Program-made: the position numbers and the translations under genes | Notes under the pieces: generated by a model | What the model saw: only the letters and a program-made list of their open reading frames with translations | Told to the model about the DNA's origin: nothing | Database searches by the model: none | Source: CAYRIY01 sp964424335 | GTDB lineage: Bacteria; Bacillota; Limnochordia; DTU080; RSA5 | Reading direction: 5' to 3' | Length of the DNA stretch: 40,465 bases | Assembly (NCBI GenBank): GCA_964424335.1 | Contig: CAYRIY010000025.1 | Span: forward strand, 1-40,465 | Shown here: one piece after another, positions 34,274 to 40,465 of the stretch | Numbering within the stretch: the first letter of the stretch is position 1 | Layout: every line of letters starts with the position of its first letter

Positions 34274-34504
34274 ATGAACGTGGCGGAAACATCGACATAC
34301 GGTTGGACCATCGACTCGACGGCGGCAGAGATTGTTCGCCGCCATCCGCACATGCTCGAGTTCTTTGACAGTATGGGCGTCGACGATTGCTGCCTGGAGC
34401 TCGACCTACGCACCATCGCCGCACACCACGGCCACGATTTGGATGCACTCATGGACAAGGTGATTGATGCATTGCGCGGCGATACACAAGCTGGATCGGC
34501 TTAA
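34274..34504 (+). CDS. Small ScdA-N/DUF542-like protein with CC motif
   Basis: A 76-residue protein. STAAEIVRRHPHMLEFFDSMGVDDCCLE followed by DLRTIAAHHGHDLDALMDKV matches the pattern of ScdA_N/DUF542 (and the related DUF1858) domains, which have a conserved helix, a G-(I/V)-D-x-CC motif and a second helix pair. In RIC/ScdA iron-sulfur-repair proteins this domain precedes a haemerythrin-like domain; here it is alone, although a scaffold gap follows 24 bases later. The frame is open from 34178; the ATG at 34274 behind an AAAGGGGG run is the best start, and a GTG two codons later is possible. A role in redox or Fe-S handling is inferred. Confidence 0.65.
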   Translation: MNVAETSTYGWTIDSTAAEIVRRHPHMLEFFDSMGVDDCCLELDLRTIAAHHGHDLDALMDKVIDALRGDTQAGSA

Positions 34505-34527
34505 CCGGTTCACAATTGGACGTCAGC

Positions 34528-34627
34528 NNNNNNNNNNNNNNNNNNNNNNNNNNNNNNNNNNNNNNNNNNNNNNNNNNNNNNNNNNNNNNNNNNNNNNNNN
34601 NNNNNNNNNNNNNNNNNNNNNNNNNNN
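34528..34627. other. Scaffold gap (100 N)
   Basis: 100 N between the small CC-motif gene and the GNAT-ankyrin gene. Unknown length is likely; genes may be missing here. Open frames that bridge the gap are artefacts. Confidence 0.95.
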
Positions 34628-34702
34628 GCCCGCTAGGGTTTCCATCCGCTCATAGCTTGACCGAGTCGATCATGTCGTGCGGCCTAGTGGGGACTCCTTC
34701 TG

Positions 34703-34773
34703 TTTCCAATTAACGTATTCGCGGTTACGATGTAGCTTTGTAATAACGTAATCGCGATTACGTCGATTGGAAA
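34703..34773. promoter_or_regulatory. 71-bp imperfect palindrome with two operator-like dyads and a -10 box
   Basis: The left part (34703-34729) and the inverted right part (34747-34773) match at about 23 of 27 positions, including perfect TTTCCAAT/ATTGGAAA ends. Each arm contains a dyad: ACGTATTCGCGGTTACGA (34713-34730, imperfect) and ACGTAATCGCGATTACGT (34746-34763, perfect 18 bp). Their centres are 33 bp apart, about three helical turns. The central spacer contains TAATAA (34741-34746), a possible -10. The GTG start of the GNAT-ankyrin gene lies 16 bases downstream. Confidence 0.65.
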
Positions 34774-34788
34774 TGAGGACCAAAGGAT

Positions 34789-36237
34789 GTGGCCGTCGAC
34801 ACGACGCGGGAGGATACAGACGGTCCATTTGTGAACGAGGATGTTGATCCCAGTATGCCCGGATCACACCTCGCCCCAAAGGAGAGCGCCGACTTGGCCC
34901 GATTGCCAACGTTGGAGCCAACCGAGAACTTGACTCGAGCAGTTGTCTTGCGAGACGTGAGAATGATCCATCGAGCCTGGTTTGAATACCTTGCCGTCGC
35001 AGCGGGTGGAAAGGTTGCGTCATTCAATGGCGCGCACACAACGTACAATCCGATGGGCTTGGGGTCGGCAAACATCGCATTTCCCCACCTCCAACGCGAT
35101 GAGGTCGGTCAAACGCTCGACGAACTCATCGACTGGTGCGGGGCACAGGGGCGGTGGTCCATCATCGGGTGTTGGACGGGTGGCCGTCCGACTCGGGCGC
35201 TTGGCGCAGCCCTTCTTGCCCGGGGATTCGATTGGGCATGGGAGCCTCACTGGATGGCGCTGCGCCTCGAAGACCTTCCTCCCCAAAGCGAAATGCCGCA
35301 TGGCCTCGAGATCGTCGTCGATCCCCCAGCGTCTTTGTGGGATGCTAATCCTCATCCCTACTACGGGCAATCGTCACCTGAGCTCTCCCGCGCAAAGGCC
35401 CAGCTCCTAACAATGGCTCACAGCACGGCAGGATCGACTCGCCATAGCGTGCGCCGCGTACGGCACACGGTCGCGCTCAAAAAAGGAAAGCCGGTGGGCG
35501 CCGCCGTTACGTATCGAGTCGGCAACGTGATTGGATTGTTCGACGTCGGTGTCCTGCCCAGCGAGCGAAACCGCGGGATCGGAACGATCGTCACCTCCTT
35601 CGCCCTCCACACTGCGCACAAAGACGGCGCCTCGCGCTCGATTCTCAATGCGACGCCACTTGGCGAATTCGTCTACCGCAAGCTCGGCTTTCAGTCGCTG
35701 GGTCGAGGGCAGACGTATTGGCTTCACCAAGACGTGTTCGCCAAAGGGGCTCCTCATCCCGATACCGTGAGGTTTGTCGAAGCGTTGGGCGACCAGGACG
35801 TGGAGACCCTGGAAAAGCTCCTTCCCGGCCTTCAGTCCCGATTCGCCGACGGCATCGATGTCACGCTTCCGTGCGGGTTGCGCCCTGTTGAGATCGCGGG
35901 AAAGCTGCGTGCGACGCTTTCTGCAAGGTGGCTCGCGGAAAAAGGGGCGGTGCTCGATGTATTGACCGCGTGTGACCTTGGCTTGCGAGGACGGGTTCCC
36001 TCCCTGCTCAAAGCAAAGCCCGAAATCGCTGATCATAGGATCGGTTCCGAGCGAGCGACGGCGCTCCACTACGCTGCGGCTTGGGGCGACACGCAATTGG
36101 TATCGTGGCTGCTCGAGGCAGGCGCCGATGCCACGATCGCAGACGAGACATATCGCTCGACGCCCGCCGGGTGGGCCCGACATTTTGGCCATCACGCGCT
36201 CGCCGACCGCATTGAGTCCCACCTCGCAGGCTCCTAG
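34789..36237 (+). CDS. GNAT acetyltransferase with C-terminal ankyrin repeats
   Basis: A 482-residue fusion. Residues about 50-165 look like a degenerate GNAT half, and 170-325 like the active half, with DVGVLPSERNRGIGTIVTSF (acetyl-CoA loop) and EFVYRKLGFQSLGRG. From about 330 onward the protein is ankyrin-like; the clearest repeat is ATALHYAAAWGDTQLVSWLLEAGADATIADE, followed by STPAGWARHFGHHALADRI. The start is a GTG with GAGG 10 bases upstream; the ATG two bases before it is out of frame. A strongly palindromic region is immediately upstream, suggesting tight control. The repeats may dock the acetyltransferase to a protein target; the substrate is unknown. A scaffold gap lies upstream. Confidence 0.85.
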   Translation: MAVDTTREDTDGPFVNEDVDPSMPGSHLAPKESADLARLPTLEPTENLTRAVVLRDVRMIHRAWFEYLAVAAGGKVASFNGAHTTYNPMGLGSANIAFPHLQRDEVGQTLDELIDWCGAQGRWSIIGCWTGGRPTRALGAALLARGFDWAWEPHWMALRLEDLPPQSEMPHGLEIVVDPPASLWDANPHPYYGQSSPELSRAKAQLLTMAHSTAGSTRHSVRRVRHTVALKKGKPVGAAVTYRVGNVIGLFDVGVLPSERNRGIGTIVTSFALHTAHKDGASRSILNATPLGEFVYRKLGFQSLGRGQTYWLHQDVFAKGAPHPDTVRFVEALGDQDVETLEKLLPGLQSRFADGIDVTLPCGLRPVEIAGKLRATLSARWLAEKGAVLDVLTACDLGLRGRVPSLLKAKPEIADHRIGSERATALHYAAAWGDTQLVSWLLEAGADATIADETYRSTPAGWARHFGHHALADRIESHLAGS

Positions 36238-36584
36238 AGACAATCGCCATCGCCCAATCAATCGTCCTGCTCGGCCGTGCGCGTTTCCCGGCGCCGCGTT
36301 CCTCAGCCGACGCGTTGCGTGACACGCGCAAGAACCCTCCTCGACCAAGATCAGGAGAAGTCGGTCTCGACGCTCACCACTCACTTTGCGATGAGCAGGA
36401 CCGTTCGTCCACGAAGCCTCCCACGCCCCTCACACCCGCACATTGATCGTTTTCTATCTAATAATGATTGTTTTAGTTCGCATCACAAGCAGGATTCCAC
36501 TTACATTTGATTGAAATCGAGAATCAAAATGACCGTGTCGTGAGCTCCGCAGCCGGGCTCCACAGCGAAACGAGGCGACCACCT
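36238..36584. other. Intergenic region upstream of the MBL/DeoR genes, with direct repeats
   Basis: About 350 bases. The last 150 are AT-rich and contain TGATCGTTTT (36444-36453), TGATTGTTTT (36465-36474) and TGATTG (36508-36513): direct repeats offset by 21 and 43 bases, about two and four helical turns. TAATAA at 36459-36464 may be a -10, but no good -35 is seen. DeoR-family proteins often bind such repeats, and a DeoR gene ends this gene group. No small gene was recognised. Confidence 0.5.
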
Positions 36585-37340
36585 ATGAAGACCACCATCA
36601 CCATCTTGGGCAACGGCGCCGTGCGCCCCGCCGTCGGCGGCGAGTCGGCTTCTTTTGTGATCAATGAAAACATCTTGGTCGACGTCGGGTGGTGCAACGT
36701 GCTCCACATGCGACGCTTTGGAATCGACCCAGCGAAGATCGACCATTTGGTGATGACTCACTTTCACCACGACCATTACATGGGTCTTCCCCAGCTCCTC
36801 TTTTACCTGGGCAGCGAGCGGAGCCTCACCATCTTGGGCCCCGCTGAAGATCTCGAGCTGGTCGTCGACCGTGCGCTCACGTTCTTGGGCTCCGATCGGT
36901 TTCCAAATATCGGGCCTTCCCTCAACCTCGTCCCGCTCCATCCGGGCGACCGCTTTGACGGTGAGGGCTTTTCACTGGAATGCATCCAGGCGATACACCC
37001 GGTGCCTGCGCTTTCCTACCGCTTCACGGACCAACGCACCCAAGCTCGCTTTGTGTATTCAGGCGACACGGGACCAAACCCCGACCTCGTTCCCTTTGCC
37101 GCGGGATGTTCGCTGTTGATCCACGAGGCTTCATATGGCGGCAATCCAGCGCCCGAGGAAAATCCCTATGGACACTCGGGAGCGCCGGACGCGGCTCGCA
37201 TCGCAAACCAAGCCAATGCGCCCCGCCTTGCGCTGATTCATTGCCCCTCGGGCAAAGAGGACGAAGCGCTCAAGGTCGCCCAAAACCTCCATGCCAACGT
37301 GATCTACCCGCGCGAAGGCGAGCAAATCCAAGTTGGCTAA
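36585..37340 (+). CDS. Metallo-beta-lactamase-fold hydrolase, RNase Z-like
   Basis: A 251-residue protein. It has the metal motif THFHHDHYMG, then RFVYSGDTGPNPDLVPFAAG (Asp ligand), LLIHEASYG, HSGAPDAARIANQA and a late LALIHCP, giving the full histidine/aspartate set of the RNase Z/elaC-like branch of the MBL fold. A phosphodiesterase or related hydrolase is likely, but the substrate cannot be named. The frame is open from 36507, but GAGG stands 9 bases before the ATG at 36585, where the conserved start (TITILGNGAVRP) begins. A second, divergent MBL gene follows 35 bases later and a DeoR regulator after that, suggesting an operon. Confidence 0.87.
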   Translation: MKTTITILGNGAVRPAVGGESASFVINENILVDVGWCNVLHMRRFGIDPAKIDHLVMTHFHHDHYMGLPQLLFYLGSERSLTILGPAEDLELVVDRALTFLGSDRFPNIGPSLNLVPLHPGDRFDGEGFSLECIQAIHPVPALSYRFTDQRTQARFVYSGDTGPNPDLVPFAAGCSLLIHEASYGGNPAPEENPYGHSGAPDAARIANQANAPRLALIHCPSGKEDEALKVAQNLHANVIYPREGEQIQVG

Positions 37341-37375
37341 CGAGCGCCCCAACAATGACTAGTGGAGGAAATCCG

Positions 37376-38209
37376 TTGGAAATCTACTTTCTCGGCACCG
37401 CATCGGGACTGCCGACCCCGCAACGCTTCTCGCAGACGATCGCAGTCAAGTTGGGTGAACGATTGCACCTCCTCGATGTCGCAGACGGGGCGAGCAGCCT
37501 GCTTTGCCACCATGAGCTCGATCACTGCGCCATCCGCTCTGTCGTCATCTCGCACATGCACGGCGATCACCACAGCGGACTCATTCAACTGATCAAAACG
37601 ATGATGCACCTGGGCCGTCGAGATCCTCTGCTCGTCTACATGCCCCAAGAGGGAATCGAGGCCTACAGCACGATGCTCGAGGCATGCTACCTTTTGCCGC
37701 AATGGCTCGGATTTCCGATCGAGTGGAGGGCAATCGAGACCGGCGCCAAAGCTCAGCTAGACGACGATGTCTTTATCGAAGCGATGGCAAACGAACACTT
37801 ACGGCCGTTTCGCCGCCGCGCCGCCGCCCTTGAGAAGCTGCCGCCTGCATGGCGATTTGAGAGCTACTCGTTCAAGCTCCACGCGCAAGGGCTCGTCTTG
37901 GCCTACACCGGCAACCTCGACGTCTCGCTGCTCGAAATCGATCCTTTTGGCCGCGACGCCGACGTGCTCATCACAGAGCTCGCTCATCTGGATCTCGAGC
38001 CAAGCTTCGAAGCGCTTCGCACGCTCCAGCCAAAAATCGCGATTTTCACGCACTTCCATCCGAAGTGGGATGATAAAGAGCGAGACCGCCTCATCTCGAC
38101 TCAGGGACCACAAGGGGTGGAGGTGTACCTTGCCGAAGACGGCGATATCTACCACATCGACAGGCTGCTCGCCTCCGACGCCAGGCCGGCCCAGGACGGA
38201 TCGGCGTAA
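37376..38209 (+). CDS. Metallo-beta-lactamase-fold hydrolase, second of a pair
   Basis: A 277-residue protein beginning EIYFLGTASGLPTPQRFSQT after the start codon. It has the metal motif ISHMHGDHHSG, then LVLAYTGNLDVS where the family usually has SGD, and a final THFHPKWD, so a complete metal site is likely. An extra helical part lies between (MPQEGIEAYSTMLEACYLLPQW). The start is a TTG at 37376 with a perfect GGAGG 7 bases upstream; the ATG seven codons earlier has none. It is a remote paralogue of the preceding gene and is followed by a DeoR regulator 47 bases later. The substrate is unknown. Confidence 0.85.
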   Translation: MEIYFLGTASGLPTPQRFSQTIAVKLGERLHLLDVADGASSLLCHHELDHCAIRSVVISHMHGDHHSGLIQLIKTMMHLGRRDPLLVYMPQEGIEAYSTMLEACYLLPQWLGFPIEWRAIETGAKAQLDDDVFIEAMANEHLRPFRRRAAALEKLPPAWRFESYSFKLHAQGLVLAYTGNLDVSLLEIDPFGRDADVLITELAHLDLEPSFEALRTLQPKIAIFTHFHPKWDDKERDRLISTQGPQGVEVYLAEDGDIYHIDRLLASDARPAQDGSA

Positions 38210-38256
38210 ATGGTCCAAAAACGTCGACGAGCGCTTCACGCCACAAGAGGTGTCAC

Positions 38257-39048
38257 ATGAACATGGAGATCCGCCACACACAACGTCGAGTGACCGATCG
38301 GCATGACGCCATCCTAGATCTCATCCGCAAGAGTGGGTTTGCGACCGTTGCGTCGCTGGTGGAGGCTTTCGGCGTCTCAGAGCACACGATCCGCCGTGAC
38401 CTGGACGCCCTTGCCGAGCAGGGTCTCGTCGCCCGGGTCCACGGCGGTGTCGTCGCGTCGGATCAAGGCGGGTCCGCCGTTGAACAGTCGATCCCGTTTC
38501 AAGAGGAGAAGCGGCGCATCGGTATGGCGGCGGCCGCGCTCATCGCGCCGGGCGAGGTCGTCTGTATCGACGCGGGCTCCACGACACTCGAGGTGGCCCG
38601 TCACTTTCCCCCATCCGGAATCGGAGTGCTTACCAACGCCGTAAACATTGCATATGAAATTGCCCGCAAGCGCAATGACGTCGACATTACGCTGACCGGC
38701 GGGAGCGTCATCAGCGGGCATGGCGAGGCGTTTGGACTTTCCGGCCCCGCGACGCTTCAGTCGCTCGAGCAGGTCGGGCGCGTCTCAAAGACCATCATTG
38801 GCGCGCTCGGGGTCGATTTTGAGTACGGCATTACTGACCGCTGGCACTATTTGGCGCAAGTAAAGCGCAAGATGATCGAAATCGCAGACACGGTCATTCT
38901 CGTGGTGGACGCGTCAAAGTTTGGCAAGCGCTATCTCGAGGCGGTCGCCGACCTGAGCCTGATTGACATCCTCGTCACAGATCAGCGCATCACAGAGGAA
39001 GACCTCGAGCGCTTAAAATCCCTGGACATCGAGACCATCGTCTGTTAG
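38257..39048 (+). CDS. DeoR-family transcriptional regulator
   Basis: A 263-residue regulator. The N-terminal winged HTH has LVEAFGVSEHTIRRDLDALAEQGLVARVHGGV, the DeoR signature. The C-terminal sensor domain has the sugar-phosphate-binding style IDAGSTTLEVARHF and LTNAVNIAYEIA, followed by KRKMIEIADTVILVVDASKFGK. The family usually responds to a phosphorylated sugar. Two ATGs (38257 and 38263) are possible after AGAGGTG; the first is used. It is the last gene of the MBL-MBL-deoR group, likely autoregulating it through the direct repeats near 36444-36513. It converges on the cupin gene with 6 bases between the ends. Confidence 0.92.
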   Translation: MNMEIRHTQRRVTDRHDAILDLIRKSGFATVASLVEAFGVSEHTIRRDLDALAEQGLVARVHGGVVASDQGGSAVEQSIPFQEEKRRIGMAAAALIAPGEVVCIDAGSTTLEVARHFPPSGIGVLTNAVNIAYEIARKRNDVDITLTGGSVISGHGEAFGLSGPATLQSLEQVGRVSKTIIGALGVDFEYGITDRWHYLAQVKRKMIEIADTVILVVDASKFGKRYLEAVADLSLIDILVTDQRITEEDLERLKSLDIETIVC

Positions 39049-39054
39049 GCGCAG

Positions 39055-39414
39055 CTACTCTCGACCGAGCGTCCCGCCTGTCTTTTCGGCCCGCGTACCG
39101 GGGACTCCGCGGAGGATACCGACAAATACCAGCTCCTCGTCCTCCGCTCGAACGGAGTGATTCTCGCCGGGATCAAAGACGAGGAGAGTATCCGGGCCTA
39201 CCGATCGCTCGGAGCCGTCCCCTCCGGTGAAGACGCCGCGCCCTTTGACCACCACGACGTAAAACGGTGAGCTTGGAGCTTTGTGCTCTGCAATTTTCTG
39301 TCCCGGGCGAAGCGAGAAGCGAAGCACACGACCGTTTGCATCCACCCACAAGGGCTCCGAATTGGGGCTCGCCTCTCGAAAACTCGCTTCGCTCAGCGAC
39401 TCTAAAACTCTCAT
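39055..39414 (-). CDS. Small cupin-domain protein
   Basis: A 119-residue single cupin barrel: LRPGQKIAEHKAPSSPFYVVVVKGRGVF (first motif, one clear His) and DTLLVFDPGENHSVRAEDEELVFVGIL (second motif, one His). The reduced ligand set leaves metal binding uncertain. Such small cupins bind sugars or metals or act as sensors. AAGGAG lies 10 bases before the ATG. It has its own orientation between the deoR and uvrA-like genes. Confidence 0.82.
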   Translation of the reverse strand: MRVLESLSEASFREASPNSEPLWVDANGRVLRFSLRPGQKIAEHKAPSSPFYVVVVKGRGVFTGGDGSERSVGPDTLLVFDPGENHSVRAEDEELVFVGILRGVPGTRAEKTGGTLGRE

Positions 39415-39602
39415 ATAGCAAACGCTCCTTTTGAAGGTTCGACTTTTCCAAGTTCGCGTTCACCACTCAAGCGACATCACCTCGGTCGAATCGTTCCCAA
39501 CGCGCATTTTATTCTTGTGGCGTCACTGCCTTGTGGTTCACCGCTCCAAACGAGTATTCTCCCACCTCGGCTCCTAGGTTTTCCGTCCCTTGAAATTTAC
39601 AG

Positions 39603-39632
39603 TTGACACGACACCAAACGGTGTCCTACAGT
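39603..39632 (+). promoter_or_regulatory. MerR-type promoter/operator of the uvrA-like gene
   Basis: A consensus -35 TTGACA (39603-39608) and a -10-like TACAGT (39627-39632) are separated by 18 bases. The spacer contains the dyad GACACC-AAAC-GGTGTC (39610-39625). A dyad filling a stretched spacer is the layout of MerR-family activated promoters. Transcription would start near 39640, about 40 bases before the gene. A TetR-type repressor is the alternative. Confidence 0.65.
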
Positions 39633-39680
39633 AAAGAAACACCAATTTTGAAATCGGTCGAGCATAAGGAGACGATGTGC

Positions 39681-40465
39681 ATGATCCCACAATCAGGCGT
39701 AACTTCGCAGGCGCCAGGACTTGCCGACAGTCACGACTGGATCCGCGTGCGGGGCGCACGCGAGAACAACCTCAAGGACATCAGCGTCGCGATTCCAAAG
39801 CGCCGCCTTACGGTGTTTACCGGCGTCTCCGGTTCAGGAAAGAGCTCGCTGGTGTTCGACACCATCGCCGCCGAGTCGCAGCGGCTGATCAACGAGACAT
39901 ACAGCGCCTTCGTACAAGGGTTTATGCCAAGCGTCGACCGACCCGACGTCGACGTGCTCGAAGGCCTTACCACCGCGATCATCGTGGACCAAGAGCGCCT
40001 GGGCGCCAACGTGCGCTCCACGGTGGGTACCGCCACGGACGCCCACGCCCTGCTCCGGATCCTCTTCAGCAGGCTCGGGCAGCCGTACATTGGCCCGCCC
40101 AACGCGTTCTCCTTCAACGTCGCGTCGGTGAGGGCAACCGGCGCCATCACGGTGGAGCGCGGCGAAGGCCAGAAAAAGACCGAGAAAGCAACCTTTACGC
40201 GCCAGGGCGGCATGTGCCCACGCTGCGAAGGCATGGGCTCGGTGAGCGATTTCAACCTCGCCGCGCTCTACGATGAGACCAAATCGCTCAACGAAGGCGC
40301 AATCACCATCCCCGGCTACAGCATGGACGGTTGGTATGGGCGGATCTTTCGCGGATGTGGATTTTTCGATCCGGACAAGCCCATCGGTCAATACAATAAG
40401 AAGGAACTGAACGACCTGCTCTACAAGGAGCCGACCAAGATCAAGGTCGACGGGATCAACCTGAC
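39681..40465 (+). CDS. UvrA paralogue (excinuclease ABC subunit A-like ATPase), N-terminal part
   Basis: The first 261 residues of a protein that continues past the right edge. It starts like UvrA (WIRVRGARENNLKDISVAIP, then Walker A FTGVSGSGKSSL, LEGLTTAIIVDQERLGANVRSTVGT). It then passes almost directly to TRQGGMCPRCEGMGSVSDF. The first zinc module and the UvrB-interaction region of canonical UvrA are missing, as in shorter UvrA-like proteins associated with drug self-resistance. AAGGAG is 9 bases before the ATG at 39681 but only 3 from the ATG at 39675, so 39681 is preferred. Expression is probably induced through the MerR-type promoter upstream. The C-terminal half is not in the window. 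Confidence 0.88.
   Translation, partial: MIPQSGVTSQAPGLADSHDWIRVRGARENNLKDISVAIPKRRLTVFTGVSGSGKSSLVFDTIAAESQRLINETYSAFVQGFMPSVDRPDVDVLEGLTTAIIVDQERLGANVRSTVGTATDAHALLRILFSRLGQPYIGPPNAFSFNVASVRATGAITVERGEGQKKTEKATFTRQGGMCPRCEGMGSVSDFNLAALYDETKSLNEGAITIPGYSMDGWYGRIFRGCGFFDPDKPIGQYNKKELNDLLYKEPTKIKVDGINL

Noticed and set aside
34464..34713. Frames bridging the second scaffold gap
   Set aside because: They consist mostly of N and have no coding evidence on either side.
36980..37375. Upstream extension of the second MBL gene overlapping the first
   Set aside because: It lies in a different frame over the well-supported first MBL gene; the TTG at 37376 with GGAGG is the start.

Overview
The window comes from a GC-rich bacterium. 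An isoleucine-specific T-box leader (about 8932-9228) upstream of a citramalate synthase, frequent TTG/GTG starts with strong GGAGG-type Shine-Dalgarno sequences, and two sugar-binding proteins with ordinary signal peptides instead of lipoboxes fit a high-GC Bacillota lineage (Limnochordia-like) or a Chloroflexota relative. This is inference from features, not a taxonomic assignment. There are two 100-N scaffold gaps, at 29775-29874 and 34528-34627. No tRNA, rRNA, CRISPR array or insertion sequence was seen.

Region 1 (1-5.2 kb): a minus-strand sugar/acid-sugar cluster. In transcription order it holds a sucraseferredoxin-like protein, a GntR/FadR regulator overlapping it, a GH29 alpha-L-fucosidase and an enolase-superfamily enzyme running off the left edge. 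An orphan sugar-binding protein is divergent from it. Region 2 (5.2-17.2 kb): mostly housekeeping and metabolic genes. These are an exported gamma-class chorismate mutase, a DUF2156-GNAT fusion, a class I mannose-6-phosphate isomerase, T-box/cimA, SelO, a two-domain GNAT protein, RecQ, and a lipoprotein that fuses a plastocyanin-like domain to a two-domain multicopper oxidase.

Region 3 (17.2-31.7 kb): the most unusual part. Three giant genes (1869, 1026 and about 1745 codons) are coupled end to end. They begin after a nested inverted repeat and end at a 16-bp-stem convergent terminator. The first carries two laminin-G/concanavalin-like modules and fibronectin-like modules. The second has a Gly/Ala-rich hydrophobic segment recalling pore-forming effectors. 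The third is a beta-rich protein with a Pro/Gly repeat linker interrupted by a scaffold gap. None has a recognisable signal peptide. I do not recognise this system and regard it as the best candidate for something undescribed.

Region 4 (31.7-40.5 kb): a LacI regulator and an orphan sugar-binding protein with a LacI-type operator between them; a small ScdA-N-like CC-motif protein; a GNAT-ankyrin fusion behind a 71-bp palindromic promoter region; two metallo-beta-lactamase-fold hydrolases followed by a DeoR regulator; a cupin; and the start of a UvrA paralogue behind a MerR-type promoter. The overall picture is a saprophyte with several small, separately regulated carbohydrate modules, plus an unusual giant-protein operon.
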